From the NCBI RefSeq assembly GCF_002245655.1, contig NZ_NOIH01000015.1, forward strand, positions 236,957 to 300,956: a stretch of 64,000 nt of DNA, read 5' to 3'. Position numbers and translations under genes: made by a program. This DNA comes from Thauera propionica (GTDB lineage: Bacteria > Pseudomonadota > Gammaproteobacteria > Burkholderiales > Rhodocyclaceae). The notes beneath the pieces were generated by a model. That model had not been told where the DNA came from, searched no databases, and saw nothing but the letters and a program-made list of their open reading frames with translations. Positions 37,769-47,350 of the stretch are shown here, in pieces. Numbering within the stretch: position 1 is the stretch's first letter; the number at the start of each line of letters is the position of its first letter.

Positions 37769-39168
37769 AACACGGCGGCGAACTGTGGCGCGGTTTTCTG
37801 TCCGACGGCCGACGGCTGGTGGAGAACGCCAGCGCCTTCGAGATCTCCGGCAGGCTCACGCGCATCAACGGCCTCGTCATGGAGGCGGCCGGTCTGAAGC
37901 TTCCGCTGGGTTCGGGTTGCCGCGTGCTCGTGCCCGGCGGCGGCGCGGTCGAAGCCGAAGTGGTCGGCTTCAACGGCGACAAGCTGTTCATGATGCCGAC
38001 CGACGACGTCTTCGGCCTCGCACCGGGCGCGCGCGTGCTGCCAATGGAGGTGGGCGTGCCGCGGCTGGTGCCCGGCAAGCGCATCGGCCCGCGCCGCCGC
38101 GCCGCCGACCGCGCCAAGCACCTGCCGGTCGGTGACGCCCTGCTGGGTCGCGTGGTCGATGGCGCAGGCCGCCCGCTCGACGGCGCCGGTCCGCTCACCA
38201 CCCAGGAAACGCGCTCGCTGCAAGGGCGCCCGATCAACCCGCTGGCGCGCGCGCCGATCAGCCAGCCGCTCGACGTCGGCATCCGCGCCATCAACGCCCT
38301 GCTCACCGTCGGCCGCGGCCAGCGCCTCGGTCTGTTTGCCGGCTCGGGCGTGGGCAAGTCGGTGCTGATCGGCATGATGGCGCGCTACACCGAGGCCGAC
38401 ATCATCGTCGTCGGCCTGATCGGCGAACGCGGCCGTGAGGTCAAGGAGTTCATCGACCATAGCCTGGGGCCCGAGGGCCTCGCGCGCTCGGTGGTCGTCG
38501 CCGCGCCGGCCGACACCAGCCCGCTGATGCGCATGCAGGGCGCGGCCTACGCCACTACGATCGCCGAATACTTCCGCGACCAGGGAAAGCAGGTGCTGCT
38601 GATCATGGATTCGCTGACGCGCTATGCGATGGCGCAGCGCGAGATCGCGCTGGCCATCGGCGAGCCGCCGGTCACGCGCGGTTATCCCCCGAGCGTGTTC
38701 GCGCGCCTGCCTGCGCTGGTCGAACGTGCCGGCAACGGTCCCGAAGGCGGCGGCTCGATCACCGCCTTCTACACTGTGCTTGCCGAAGGCGACGATCAGC
38801 AGGACCCGATCGCCGACTCGGCACGCGCCATTCTCGACGGTCACTTCGTGCTGTCGCGCAGCCTGGCCGACCAGGGCCATTACCCTGCCCTGGACATCGA
38901 GCAGTCGATTTCGCGCGCGATGCACAACCTGGTCGGCGACGACCATTTCGCCGTCGTGCGCCAGTTCAAGCAGTTCTTCTCGCGCTACCAGCGCTCGCGC
39001 GACCTGATCGCGGTCGGCGCCTACCAGGCGGGTGGCGACCCCGTGCTCGACACGGCCGTGCGCCTGTATCCAAGGCTCGAAGCCTTCCTGCAGCAGGGCA
39101 TCAACGAATGCGAGCCCTACGACAGCGCACTGCAGAAGCTTGCGCAGGTGTTCTCGGGCGGCGCGTGA
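37765..39168 (+). CDS. fliI: Flagellum-specific ATPase FliI
   Basis: Export ATPase of 467 residues, related to F1-beta. The Walker A motif [15 protein letters not shown] lies near residue 190. [15 protein letters not shown] and the signature [16 protein letters not shown] follow. The start overlaps fliH by 4 nt. A 108-nt gap then precedes fliJ; that gap contains a perfect short hairpin and a TAGAAT box. Confidence 0.97.
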   Translation: MKHGGELWRGFLSDGRRLVENASAFEISGRLTRINGLVMEAAGLKLPLGSGCRVLVPGGGAVEAEVVGFNGDKLFMMPTDDVFGLAPGARVLPMEVGVPRLVPGKRIGPRRRAADRAKHLPVGDALLGRVVDGAGRPLDGAGPLTTQETRSLQGRPINPLARAPISQPLDVGIRAINALLTVGRGQRLGLFAGSGVGKSVLIGMMARYTEADIIVVGLIGERGREVKEFIDHSLGPEGLARSVVVAAPADTSPLMRMQGAAYATTIAEYFRDQGKQVLLIMDSLTRYAMAQREIALAIGEPPVTRGYPPSVFARLPALVERAGNGPEGGGSITAFYTVLAEGDDQQDPIADSARAILDGHFVLSRSLADQGHYPALDIEQSISRAMHNLVGDDHFAVVRQFKQFFSRYQRSRDLIAVGAYQAGGDPVLDTAVRLYPRLEAFLQQGINECEPYDSALQKLAQVFSGGA

Positions 39169-39201
39169 CAGGGTCCGCGCTGACCTGATGCAGGGGGAAG
39201 A

Positions 39202-39226
39202 CCCTGCCCGCGGCAGGGGCTAGAAT
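39202..39226 (+). promoter_or_regulatory. Hairpin and possible -10 box in the fliI-fliJ gap
   Basis: CCCTGCC-CGC-GGCAGGG (39202-39218) is a perfect 7-bp hairpin, followed by TAGAAT (39221-39226), a fair -10 with no good -35. It could be an attenuating structure or a weak promoter for fliJ; the evidence is thin. Confidence 0.3.
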
Positions 39227-39276
39227 GCACTAGCGCTTCCTGATACCCGATCTTCAGCACACGGTCACACGCCCCA

Positions 39277-39741
39277 ATGAGCAACCAGTTCCATCTGCAG
39301 CCCCTTCTCGACCTCGCCCAGACTCGCACCGACGATGCCGCACGCCGCCTGGGCGAGCTGGTTGCGGCCGAGCGAGACGTCGCACAGAAGCTGCAGATGC
39401 TCGAAGACTACCGGCGCGAATACAACGACCGCTTCGTCGAGGCCGCGCGCAGCGGGCTCAGCCCGGACGCATGGCGCAACTACGGCGCCTTCATCGCCAA
39501 GCTGGACGAGGCGATCCTCGCGCAACGAAGGATCGTCGAGCAGTCGCGCGCGCAGACCACGCTGGGCCAGCGGCAATGGCTTGATCAGCGCAACAAGCTC
39601 AAGGCCTTCGACACCCTGTCGCAGCGCCATCAGGCCGGCGTCGCCCGCAGCGAGGCGCGCCAGGAACAGAAAATGGCCGACGAACATGCTGCCCGAAGGG
39701 GGCTGGCGGGCTTCGACGGCGACAGTTCCACACTCGACTGA
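39277..39741 (+). CDS. fliJ: Flagellar export chaperone FliJ
   Basis: Coiled-coil stalk protein of the FliHIJ ATPase complex, 154 residues. Almost the whole protein is charged helix (LLDLAQTRTDDAARRLGELV; DEAILAQRRIVEQSRAQ), as in the family. It follows fliI in the standard order and precedes fliK, which has its own promoter. Confidence 0.92.
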   Translation: MSNQFHLQPLLDLAQTRTDDAARRLGELVAAERDVAQKLQMLEDYRREYNDRFVEAARSGLSPDAWRNYGAFIAKLDEAILAQRRIVEQSRAQTTLGQRQWLDQRNKLKAFDTLSQRHQAGVARSEARQEQKMADEHAARRGLAGFDGDSSTLD

Positions 39742-39780
39742 GCCACCAGGGCATGCCGCGCAAGGCGGCAAACAGGTCGG

Positions 39781-39796
39781 TGGCACAGCTCTTGCG
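39781..39796 (+). promoter_or_regulatory. Sigma-54 promoter of fliK
   Basis: TGGCACAGCTCTTGCG is a near-perfect -24/-12 element (TGGCAC-N5-TTGC, GG-N10-GC), ending 39 nt before the fliK ATG. A CGGCAA copy at 39766-39771 lies just upstream. Confidence 0.87.
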
Positions 39797-39835
39797 TTGT
39801 GAGTCCTGCTCATTCGAACAAGAGGCGCCCAGACC

Positions 39836-41092
39836 ATGTCCGCAACCGTTTCCGCCACCAGCCTGACTCAGGACTTGCAAGGCAAGCTCGGTCGAAACCT
39901 GTCCGACCGGGCCATGCTCGTAAGCCTTGGCGGCCTTGGCAGCCAGCCGGATTCTTTCTCGCGCACGCTGCAAAGCCAGTTGCGCAACCAGCACTCGGCA
40001 CGTGCCGAAACCTCTGCATCGCGCACCGAACCCGCCGCCACGCGCACGCGGGAAGCCGAGCGCAGCCCGCAGCGCGAGGCAGTGCGCGAACCTGAGCGCG
40101 CGTCGTCCCACACATCTTCGGCCTCCGGCGAACGGACCGAGGCAGACACACGGACAAGCCCGGACAACGCCGGACCGGAAGCCGCCTCTGGCAAACAGGG
40201 CGATGGCAGTGCAACCCAGCAGGATGCAGACCAGCGTTCGGAGGCGGAACAGGACCCTACAGGCGCGCCGAGCACCGACAACCCCGACGCGGCGGCGGTT
40301 GCCGGTCTGCCGGCAGCGATTGCCGCCCTGCGCGCCGAGACGGCGACGGACAGCGGCGAACCGGATCTGCTGGCGGGTGACAGCGCCGGTAAATCGCTTC
40401 AGAATGCCGGCCTGCTGCCGAAAACCGATGCAGGATCGTCGAACGCCGCGGAGGCGCCCGAGACTGCACTGCTATCTCTGCAGGGACGCCTGCCGATCGC
40501 CGCAGTGGCTGCCGACAAGGCCGCCAGTGCAACACAGATCTTGCTGGCCGAGGGCGGTGACGATGCCATCCAGCAGCCGGGTCAGGCATCGGGGGGGCAT
40601 CATGGTACGAACCTGTTCAGTGTCCTGCGTCACGCAACGTCCTCGACGCCGTCCACGCCACAACTGCCGGTTCAGACACCCGCGAGCCAGCAGGCATGGG
40701 CCGAGGATGTCGGAAACCAGGTTCGATGGATGCTTGGCCGTGCGGAGAGCAAGGCCGAACTGGTCCTGACGCCACCGAACCTGGGCAAGCTGGAGGTGTC
40801 GATCGCGCTCAACGGCGATCAAACCACGGCGCAGTTCGTGGCTTCGAGCCAGGCCGCCCGCGACGCGCTGGAGCAGGCACTTCCGCGCCTGCGCGAGATC
40901 CTCGAGCAGGCTGGCATCAGTCTGGGGCAGGCGAACGTGAGCACCTCCGAGGACCAGGGTGCGGGCACGGACGGCAACGGACAGGGCCAACGCACCGGCG
41001 GCGGCAATGAGATAACGGCAGACACGGCCGACGGCGCAGGCCGGACGACGTGGCTGCGGCAACACGACGGACTGGTCGACACCTTCGTCTGA
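39836..41092 (+). CDS. fliK: Flagellar hook-length control protein FliK
   Basis: Secreted ruler of 418 residues that stops hook growth and switches export specificity through FlhB. The N-terminal 270 residues are low-complexity, rich in Ala, Ser, Glu and Arg, as expected for a ruler. The C-terminal Flg_hook domain (about 290-380) has WAEDVGNQVRWMLGRAESKA followed by LVLTPPNLGKLEVSIALNGD. It has its own sigma-54 promoter rather than depending only on fliF read-through. A second FliK-like gene occurs at 27029. Confidence 0.94.
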   Translation: MSATVSATSLTQDLQGKLGRNLSDRAMLVSLGGLGSQPDSFSRTLQSQLRNQHSARAETSASRTEPAATRTREAERSPQREAVREPERASSHTSSASGERTEADTRTSPDNAGPEAASGKQGDGSATQQDADQRSEAEQDPTGAPSTDNPDAAAVAGLPAAIAALRAETATDSGEPDLLAGDSAGKSLQNAGLLPKTDAGSSNAAEAPETALLSLQGRLPIAAVAADKAASATQILLAEGGDDAIQQPGQASGGHHGTNLFSVLRHATSSTPSTPQLPVQTPASQQAWAEDVGNQVRWMLGRAESKAELVLTPPNLGKLEVSIALNGDQTTAQFVASSQAARDALEQALPRLREILEQAGISLGQANVSTSEDQGAGTDGNGQGQRTGGGNEITADTADGAGRTTWLRQHDGLVDTFV

Positions 41093-41103
41093 AGCGCTTG
41101 AAT

Positions 41104-41126
41104 TGGGGCTGCTCTGCCCCACTTTT
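41104..41126 (+). terminator. Weak terminator-like hairpin after fliK
   Basis: TGGGGC-TGCTCT-GCCCCA (6-bp stem) is followed by CTTTT. The stem is short, so it may only attenuate transcription into fliL. Confidence 0.45.
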
Positions 41127-41185
41127 CCACGCTTCGCGGCGTGCGATCTTCCGGGATAATTCTTGTAAGGTATCAGGAGGATCGC

Positions 41186-41761
41186 ATGGCCAAAGCGCCA
41201 ACCAAACCGGAAGCCGGCGAAGAAGCTGCCCCCAAGAAGAAGGGCAAGCTGCTCATCATCGTCGTCATCGTGCTGCTCGTGCTGCTGATCATCGTCGCGG
41301 GTGGCGTTGGCGCACTGCTGCTGCTGAAGAACAAGGACAAAGGCAGCGAAGAGGCTGCCGGCGCTGCAGTCGTCGCCCCACCCTCGCCCCCCGCGGCGCC
41401 GGTGGTCGATCTGTCCAAGCCGCCCACTTTCGTGCCGCTCGATCCGTTCACCGTGAATCTGCGCCGCGACGAGGGCGATCACTACCTGCAGGCGGTCATC
41501 GTACTGCGTGTCTCCGACCCCAAGATCGGCGAAGGCCTCAAGGGCTTCATGCCTGAAATCCGGCACCGCATCAATCTGCTGCTGTCGAGCAAGCTGCCGT
41601 CCGAATTGTCGACGACCGAAGGTCGCGAGTACCTGGCTGCCAGCATCGTCGATGAGACCAACGCCGCGCTCGGCTTCCCGGTCCAGACCGACGCCCGCGG
41701 CCGCACGACCTCGACGGGCCCGATCCAGGCCGTGCTGTTCAACTCTTTCATCATCCAGTAG
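41186..41761 (+). CDS. fliL: Flagellar basal body-associated protein FliL
   Basis: Inner-membrane protein of 191 residues near the stator. A short Lys-rich cytoplasmic start is followed by one membrane segment (about 18-45, rich in Ile, Val and Leu) and a periplasmic domain with FVPLDPFTVNLR and the conserved HYLQAVIVLRVSD. AGGAGG precedes the ATG at 41186; the upstream in-frame start is rejected for that reason. It has 12 nt to fliM. Confidence 0.94.
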   Translation: MAKAPTKPEAGEEAAPKKKGKLLIIVVIVLLVLLIIVAGGVGALLLLKNKDKGSEEAAGAAVVAPPSPPAAPVVDLSKPPTFVPLDPFTVNLRRDEGDHYLQAVIVLRVSDPKIGEGLKGFMPEIRHRINLLLSSKLPSELSTTEGREYLAASIVDETNAALGFPVQTDARGRTTSTGPIQAVLFNSFIIQ

Positions 41762-41773
41762 CGGGCAACGACC

Positions 41774-42784
41774 ATGTCCTCGGATTTTCTCTCTCAGGAA
41801 GAGGTTGATGCCCTGCTCAGGGGCGTCACCGGGGAATCCGACGAACCCGAAGTCGAAGAAGAGTCGACCGAGGGCGTGCGTGCCTACAACCTGGGCACGC
41901 AGGAACGCATCGTGCGTGGGCGCATGCCCACGATGGAGCTGATCAACGAACGCTTCGCGCGCTACCTGCGCATCGGCTTGTTCAACTACATGCACCGCAA
42001 CACGGAGGTGTCGGTCGGACCGATCAGGGTGCAGAAGTACGCCGAGTTCGTCCGCAACCTCGTCGTGCCCACCAACCTCAACCTGGTGACCGCCAAGCCC
42101 ATGCGCGGCACCGGGCTGGTGGTGTTCGACCCCAACCTCGTCTTTCTGGTCGTGGACAACATGTTCGGCGGCGACGGGCGCTTCCACACGCGCGTCGAGG
42201 GCCGCGACTTCACGCCGACCGAGCAGCGCATCATCCAGGGCATGCTCAATGTGGTGTTCACCGAGTACGCCAAGGCATGGGCACCGGTGTTCAAGCTCGA
42301 GTTCGAGTACGTGCGCTCGGAGATGAACTCGCAGTTCGCCAACATTGCCACGCCGTCCGAGATCGTCATCGCAACCACCTTCTCGCTCGAGATGGGCGGC
42401 GCCCAGGCCGAGATGCACGTGTGCTTCCCGTACTCGATGCTCGAGCCGATCCGTGACTTGCTCTACTCGACGATGCAGAGCGACCACATCACGTCCGACC
42501 GGCGCTGGATCAAGTTGCTGTCGCGCCAGTTGCAGACCGCGGAAGTCGAGCTGCGCTGCAACCTGGGAACCGCGCGCGTCACCCTGCGCGACATCGTCGA
42601 CATGCGGGTGGGCGACGTGATTCCGCTCAACGTGCCCGAGGTCCTGCAAGCCGAGGTCGATGGCGTGCCGGTATTCGAGTGCCGCCAAGGAACCAAGAAC
42701 GGGCAATACGCCATCCGGGTGGAGCGTTTCCTCGCGCAGGAAGAGGAGCCCTCGCCCTTGTTAGCTGGAGGCCAGAATGGCTGA
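41774..42784 (+). CDS. fliM: Flagellar motor switch protein FliM
   Basis: Switch protein of 336 residues that binds phosphorylated CheY. The N-terminal CheY-binding motif is LSQEEVDALL (about 5-14). The CheC-like middle domain has RVEGRDFTPTEQRII and related segments, and the C-terminal SpoA domain has VELRCNLGTARVTLRDIVDM. It overlaps fliN by 8 nt. Confidence 0.97.
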   Translation: MSSDFLSQEEVDALLRGVTGESDEPEVEEESTEGVRAYNLGTQERIVRGRMPTMELINERFARYLRIGLFNYMHRNTEVSVGPIRVQKYAEFVRNLVVPTNLNLVTAKPMRGTGLVVFDPNLVFLVVDNMFGGDGRFHTRVEGRDFTPTEQRIIQGMLNVVFTEYAKAWAPVFKLEFEYVRSEMNSQFANIATPSEIVIATTFSLEMGGAQAEMHVCFPYSMLEPIRDLLYSTMQSDHITSDRRWIKLLSRQLQTAEVELRCNLGTARVTLRDIVDMRVGDVIPLNVPEVLQAEVDGVPVFECRQGTKNGQYAIRVERFLAQEEEPSPLLAGGQNG

Positions 42785-43250
42785 CGACGACCAGATTTCC
42801 GACGACGATTGGGCAGCCGCGATGCAGGAGCAGGCGGCCAGCGAAGCCGGCACCGCCACCGACGACGAAGCGAGCCGTGTTGCCGCAGAGCTGGCGGCCG
42901 CGGCGATGGGCGACTCGCCCTATCAGGCACGCCCTGCGAGCCAGATCTTCGAGGACTTCGGCGCGGGTGCCGGCAACAAGGGCACGCTGAACGACTTCGA
43001 CATGATCCTCGACATCCCGGTGCAGATCACTGTGGAGCTGGGGCGCACCAAGCTGTCGATCCGCAACCTGCTGCAGCTCGCCCATGGTTCGGTCGTCGAG
43101 CTCGAGGGCCTGGCCGGCGAACCGATGGACGTGCTCGTCAATGGCACGCTGATTGCCCAGGGCGAGGTCGTGGTGGTGAATGACAAGTTCGGCATCCGCC
43201 TGACGGACATCATCAGTCCAGCCGAACGCATGCGAAAGATCCGCAACTGA
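42777..43250 (+). CDS. fliN: Flagellar motor switch protein FliN
   Basis: C-ring protein of 157 residues. An acidic N-terminal extension of about 70 residues precedes the SpoA domain (DMILDIPVQITVELGRTKLS, then LLQLAHGSVVELEGLAGEP and LVNGTLIAQGEVVVV). It overlaps fliM and is followed by fliO after 13 nt. Confidence 0.96.
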   Translation: MADDDQISDDDWAAAMQEQAASEAGTATDDEASRVAAELAAAAMGDSPYQARPASQIFEDFGAGAGNKGTLNDFDMILDIPVQITVELGRTKLSIRNLLQLAHGSVVELEGLAGEPMDVLVNGTLIAQGEVVVVNDKFGIRLTDIISPAERMRKIRN

Positions 43251-43263
43251 GCACCGGACTGCC

Positions 43264-43731
43264 GTGCATCGCCTGACGTTTCCGCACCTGACTCTGGCCC
43301 CGACCCTGGCCCTGCTGCTGATCGCACCCGACGTCATGGCGCAGGCGCCCGATGCACCGGCCGCCATGGGCAGCCCCTCCAACGACCTGACCGGCAGCCT
43401 CATGCAGATGCTGTTCGGCCTCGCCGTGGTCATCGCCCTGCTGCTCGCCTGCCTGTGGGTGATCCGCCGCCTGGCCGCCCCGCGCGGCAGCGCCGCGGCG
43501 ATCAAGGTGCTGGGCGCCGCGGCCGTGGGGCCGCGCGAACGCGTGGTACTGGTGCGCCTGGGCGAACAGTTGCTGGTGCTGGGCGTGGCACCCGGCAGCG
43601 TCACCAAGCTGCACGAGATGAAACCCGAAGACCTGCCCCTGCCGACCGAGGGCAACACAACCCCATTCCCGCCCAACCGGGCCTTTTCGGCTTGGTTGAA
43701 GCAGGCCATGGAGCGACGCGATGCACGCTGA
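43264..43731 (+). CDS. fliO: Flagellar biosynthesis protein FliO
   Basis: Membrane scaffold that helps FliP assemble, 155 residues, starting at GTG. It has a signal-like hydrophobic start ([16 protein letters not shown]), a membrane segment (about 48-68, [20 protein letters not shown]) and a cytoplasmic domain with [20 protein letters not shown], the FliO motif. It overlaps fliP by 11 nt. Confidence 0.92.
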   Translation: MHRLTFPHLTLAPTLALLLIAPDVMAQAPDAPAAMGSPSNDLTGSLMQMLFGLAVVIALLLACLWVIRRLAAPRGSAAAIKVLGAAAVGPRERVVLVRLGEQLLVLGVAPGSVTKLHEMKPEDLPLPTEGNTTPFPPNRAFSAWLKQAMERRDAR

Positions 43732-44488
43732 TCGCGCCATCCGGCTGACGACGATGCTGCGCATCGGCCTGGCGCTGGCGCTCGCCGGCCTGCCAATGCT
43801 CGCCCAGGCGCAGGCCCTGCCCGCCATCACCACCACGACCACGCCGGCCGGCGGCACCACCTACAGTCTGACCATCCAGACGCTGTTGCTGATGACGCTG
43901 CTGAGCTTCATCCCGGCAATGGTGCTGATGATGACGAGCTTCACCCGCATCATCATCGTGTTCTCGCTGCTGCGCCAGGCGATGGGCACGCAGACCTCGC
44001 CGCCCAACCAGGTGCTGCTGGGGCTCGCGCTGTTCCTCACCTTCTTCATCATGGCGCCGGTCGCCGAGCGTGTTTATACCGACGCCTACCTGCCGATGTC
44101 CGAAGGTCAGATCCAGTTCGACGAGGCACTGCAGCGCGCCTCGGTGCCGGTGAAGACCTTCATGCTCGCCCAGGTGCGCGAGCCGGACCTCGAACTCTTC
44201 GCCGGCCTGGCCAAGGTGCCGCCGGTGGAAAAGGCCGAGGACCTGCCGATGCGGGTCGTGATCCCCGCCTTCGTCACCTCCGAACTCAAGACTGCCTTCC
44301 AGATCGGCTTCATCGTCTTCATTCCCTTCATCATTATCGACATGGTGGTCGCCTCGGTGCTGATGTCGATGGGCATGATGATGATGTCGCCGGTTATCGT
44401 TTCGCTGCCGTTCAAGATCATGCTGTTCGTGCTGGTCGACGGCTGGACGCTGCTGATCGGCTCGCTGGTCAACAGCTTCGCGGTCTAG
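43721..44488 (+). CDS. fliP: Flagellar export gate protein FliP
   Basis: Core pore protein of the export gate, 255 residues. An N-terminal signal peptide ends near AQAQA. The conserved stretches [40 protein letters not shown] and [20 protein letters not shown] are seen. It lies in the order fliO-fliP-fliQ-fliR. Confidence 0.97.
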   Translation: MHADRAIRLTTMLRIGLALALAGLPMLAQAQALPAITTTTTPAGGTTYSLTIQTLLLMTLLSFIPAMVLMMTSFTRIIIVFSLLRQAMGTQTSPPNQVLLGLALFLTFFIMAPVAERVYTDAYLPMSEGQIQFDEALQRASVPVKTFMLAQVREPDLELFAGLAKVPPVEKAEDLPMRVVIPAFVTSELKTAFQIGFIVFIPFIIIDMVVASVLMSMGMMMMSPVIVSLPFKIMLFVLVDGWTLLIGSLVNSFAV

Positions 44489-44504
44489 CGCAGGAGAAGC
44501 CGCC

Positions 44505-44774
44505 ATGACGCCCACCGCTGTCATCGAACTCGGCCGCCAGGCCGTCGAAGTCACCCTGATGGTGTCCGCGCCGCTGTTCCTGGCGGCGCTCGTCACCGGC
44601 CTGATCATCAGCATCTTCCAGGCCGCCACCCAAATCAACGAGATGACGCTGACCTTCGTGCCCAAGCTCGTCGCCATCTTCGTGACCCTGGTGCTGGCCG
44701 GCCCCTGGATGATCACGATGCTCACCGACTTCATGCGGCGGCTGTTCGAGTCCATCCCGTCGATGATCGGCTGA
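44505..44774 (+). CDS. fliQ: Flagellar export gate protein FliQ
   Basis: Gate subunit of 89 residues with two membrane helices. Motifs seen are VMVSAPLFLAALVTGLIISI (first helix, with LMVSAP-type start) and the conserved FQAATQINEMTLTFVPKLVA. AGGAG precedes the ATG. It has 22 nt to fliR. Confidence 0.97.
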   Translation: MTPTAVIELGRQAVEVTLMVSAPLFLAALVTGLIISIFQAATQINEMTLTFVPKLVAIFVTLVLAGPWMITMLTDFMRRLFESIPSMIG

Positions 44775-44796
44775 CGCCGGCCCGTCGCCCAGGAAG

Positions 44797-45594
44797 ATGC
44801 TCAGCGTCACCGCCGCCCAGCTCGACGCCTGGCTTGCCGCGCTGATGTTCCCGCTGGCGCGCATCCTCGGGCTGTTCGCCTCGGCGCCGATCTTTTCCAA
44901 CCGGGGCGTGCCGGCGCGCGTGCGCCTGGCAATCGGCCTGGGTGTGGCGATCGCGCTGCTGCCGGTGATGCCGCCCATGCCCGACGTGCCGCCCAGCTCC
45001 GGCGTCGGGCTCGCGATCTTCGGCCAGCAGATCTTCATCGGCATTGCCGTCGGCTTCATGATCCGCATCGTGTTCGCCGCGGTGGACATGGCGGGCGCGC
45101 TGATCGGCATGCAGATGGGCCTGTCCTTCGCCATCTTCTTCGACCCCGACGCCGGCGGACAGACCGCGGTGCTGTCCGACTTCCTCAACCTGATCGCCAC
45201 CCTGCTCTTCCTCGCCATCAACGGCCACCTGCTGATGATCGAGGTGCTGGTGCGCAGCTTCGAGTGGCTGCCGGTGGGAACCGACATCGTGCGCGCCGAA
45301 GGCTGGGGCTACATCGCCCGCGCCGGCCTCACCGTCTTCGCCGCCGGCCTGCTGCTGTCGCTACCGGTGATCGGCGTGCTGCTGGTGGCGAACATCGCGC
45401 TCGGCGTGCTGACCCGCGCCGCGCCGCAGCTCAACCTGTTCGCGGTGGGCTTTCCGGTCACGCTCACGGCCGGCTTCATCGGCGTGCTGCTGATCATGAC
45501 CAACTTCGCGCCGGTGCTGCAGACCCTGTTCGAACGCGGCTTCGACGAAATCGGCCGCATGCTCGAAGCGCTGGCGCCGCTGCCGCGGCGCTGA
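44797..45594 (+). CDS. fliR: Flagellar export gate protein FliR
   Basis: Gate subunit of 265 residues with about six membrane helices. Conserved stretches are RILGLFASAPIFSNRGVPARVRL near the start, MQMGLSFAIFFDPDAGGQTAV in the middle and GVLTRAAPQLNLFAVGFPVT near the end. It is the last gene of the fliF-fliR plus-strand run; a convergent lipoprotein gene ends 15 nt beyond. flhB, which often follows fliR, is not here. Confidence 0.97.
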   Translation: MLSVTAAQLDAWLAALMFPLARILGLFASAPIFSNRGVPARVRLAIGLGVAIALLPVMPPMPDVPPSSGVGLAIFGQQIFIGIAVGFMIRIVFAAVDMAGALIGMQMGLSFAIFFDPDAGGQTAVLSDFLNLIATLLFLAINGHLLMIEVLVRSFEWLPVGTDIVRAEGWGYIARAGLTVFAAGLLLSLPVIGVLLVANIALGVLTRAAPQLNLFAVGFPVTLTAGFIGVLLIMTNFAPVLQTLFERGFDEIGRMLEALAPLPRR

Positions 45595-45609
45595 GGGCCC
45601 TTCCACGGC

Positions 45610-46116
45610 TTACAGCGCCGGGAAGATGTGCGAGCGTACGAGCTGGATCTCGGCGTTGGCGTAGCGGTGCGCGAACGGGCGCGTCGACTCGATGCCCTCT
45701 TCGTAGCGCACGATCTCGTAGCCTGCGAAGCCGCCTGCCTCCACCAGCTGGCGCACATTGCGCAGGAAGACCTGACGGGCCTCGCCGTCGCCGCCGGTGA
45801 AGAGCGACTTCATGCGCAGCGCCATGCGCACGCGGTCCTTGCCCGCCTCGCGCACGTCGATGCGCCATGTCGGGGCGAAGGGGTCGTAGATGGCGAATGC
45901 AATCAGTCCCCCGGCGATATATTCGGGCTCGAGCATCTTCAGGTCGCTCAGCATCATCAACCCACCGGCAATCGCCGCCACCGGCCCGCCATAGTCGCCC
46001 GCCACCTGCTCGGCCTGCTGCAGCGCGCGGGACATTGACGAGGACTTGCCCTCCTCGGGCGCAGTCGCGCATCCGGCAGCAAGGAGGGCGGCAGTCAGGG
46101 CAAGCAGGACGCGCAT
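45610..46116 (-). CDS. Unknown lipoprotein at the end of the flgKL unit
   Basis: Predicted lipoprotein of 168 residues. The lipobox LAAGC ends at Cys16, with Ala at +2, so outer-membrane sorting is expected. The mature part has an unusual Gly/Ala-Ile/Leu-rich hydrophobic stretch (VAAIAGGLMMLSDLK, then AGGLIAFAIYDPFAP) followed by a basic mixed alpha/beta C-terminal domain. I do not recognise the family. Its start is 8 nt after the flgL stop on the same strand, which implies co-transcription with flgK and flgL and a possible cell-envelope role connected with the flagellum. Confidence 0.8.
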   Translation of the reverse strand: MRVLLALTAALLAAGCATAPEEGKSSSMSRALQQAEQVAGDYGGPVAAIAGGLMMLSDLKMLEPEYIAGGLIAFAIYDPFAPTWRIDVREAGKDRVRMALRMKSLFTGGDGEARQVFLRNVRQLVEAGGFAGYEIVRYEEGIESTRPFAHRYANAEIQLVRSHIFPAL

Positions 46117-46124
46117 GACGATAC

Positions 46125-47327
46125 TCAGCTGAGGTAGTTGAACAGCGAAAGGCCCGACACCCGCATGAAGGACTGCTGCGCAGCCTGCAGATAGGTCAGC
46201 TGCTGTGTCAGGCGCGAAATCGCTTCGGCGTAATCCACGTCCTGCAGGCCGGACAAGGTGGACGCGTACTGCAGGTCGAGATCACTGCCGAGACTGGCGA
46301 GCGCTTCGGTTTCAGTAAGCTGCGAGCCGATCTGGGCGCGGGTCTTGAGGATGTTCTCCTGCCCGGCGTCGAAGGTCTCGAGGGCAAAGGGGACGGCGCC
46401 CGCCATGCCTGAAACCCCTGGGCTCTCCAGCGCGGAGGCGAACATCGCCATGTTGTTGAGCAGGTTGGTCGAGGGGACGAAGACCTCGAACGCGTCGCCG
46501 CTTTCCACGGTGGACGCCGAAAGATCGAATGTGATGCCTTCAATCGTTACGGAGCCACCCGCAGGGAAGGTGCTCGGCGCCATTGCCACTTCCGTTCCGT
46601 CCTGCCCGAGCTTGGTCACCTCGTAGGAGCCTGGGGTGCCGTCGGTGTAGACGAACTGATAACGTGTTGCCGGATTCGCCAGCGCCGGATCGACGGCGCT
46701 GATGGTCGGCCCCCCCTGACCGGCGTTGTCCGGCTTTGCATAAAGCTTGACCGTATCCGGATTCAGCGCCAGCGTCCGGTCGAAGACATCGGACCCCGGC
46801 AGGCTGACCGGCATGTAGCGCGAGGCCGAGACCTGGATCGTGCGTTCGCCCTGGTCGCCGTTGTAGGACACGCCGGACAGGCCGCCGTCGTAGGGCTGCT
46901 GCTGCGACCGGTGGCCACCGAAGATGTAGTCACCGGTACCGTCCTGGCTGTTCGCGAGCGCCAGCATCGCTTCGAACTGGGCCTTCATGTCGGTCGCCAT
47001 GTAGCGCAGATCCTCGGGAGCCATGGCGCCGTTGCCCGCCTGCACCGCAAGCTCACGCACGTAATGCAGCACATCGCCCGCGCTCTGCAGGCGCGATTCG
47101 AGCAGCTTCATCGCGTCGTCGGCGTAGCCGATGTTCACCGCGAACTGGCTGTTGACCGCCTTGGTCTGGCCGATCTCGAGCGCTCGCGCAGAGGCGATCG
47201 GATCGTCGGCGGGCGTGAGCACGCGCCGGCCGGTGGAGACCTGCTGCTGCGTGTGCAGGATGTTCTTCCATTGGTTCTGGATCGCACCGACGCCGCGGTC
47301 GTAGATCATGGAGGTCGAGATACGCAT
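46125..47327 (-). CDS. flgL: Flagellar hook-associated protein FlgL (HAP3)
   Basis: Junction protein between hook and filament, 400 residues. The flagellin-like N terminus reads MRISTSMIYDRGVGAIQNQW, followed by QVSTGRRVLTPADDPIASAR. The C-terminal helix DVDYAEAISRLTQQLTYLQA is typical. It follows flgK after 23 nt. Confidence 0.96.
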   Translation of the reverse strand: MRISTSMIYDRGVGAIQNQWKNILHTQQQVSTGRRVLTPADDPIASARALEIGQTKAVNSQFAVNIGYADDAMKLLESRLQSAGDVLHYVRELAVQAGNGAMAPEDLRYMATDMKAQFEAMLALANSQDGTGDYIFGGHRSQQQPYDGGLSGVSYNGDQGERTIQVSASRYMPVSLPGSDVFDRTLALNPDTVKLYAKPDNAGQGGPTISAVDPALANPATRYQFVYTDGTPGSYEVTKLGQDGTEVAMAPSTFPAGGSVTIEGITFDLSASTVESGDAFEVFVPSTNLLNNMAMFASALESPGVSGMAGAVPFALETFDAGQENILKTRAQIGSQLTETEALASLGSDLDLQYASTLSGLQDVDYAEAISRLTQQLTYLQAAQQSFMRVSGLSLFNYLS

Positions 47328-47350
47328 GATGATCTCCGGAATGTACCGGC

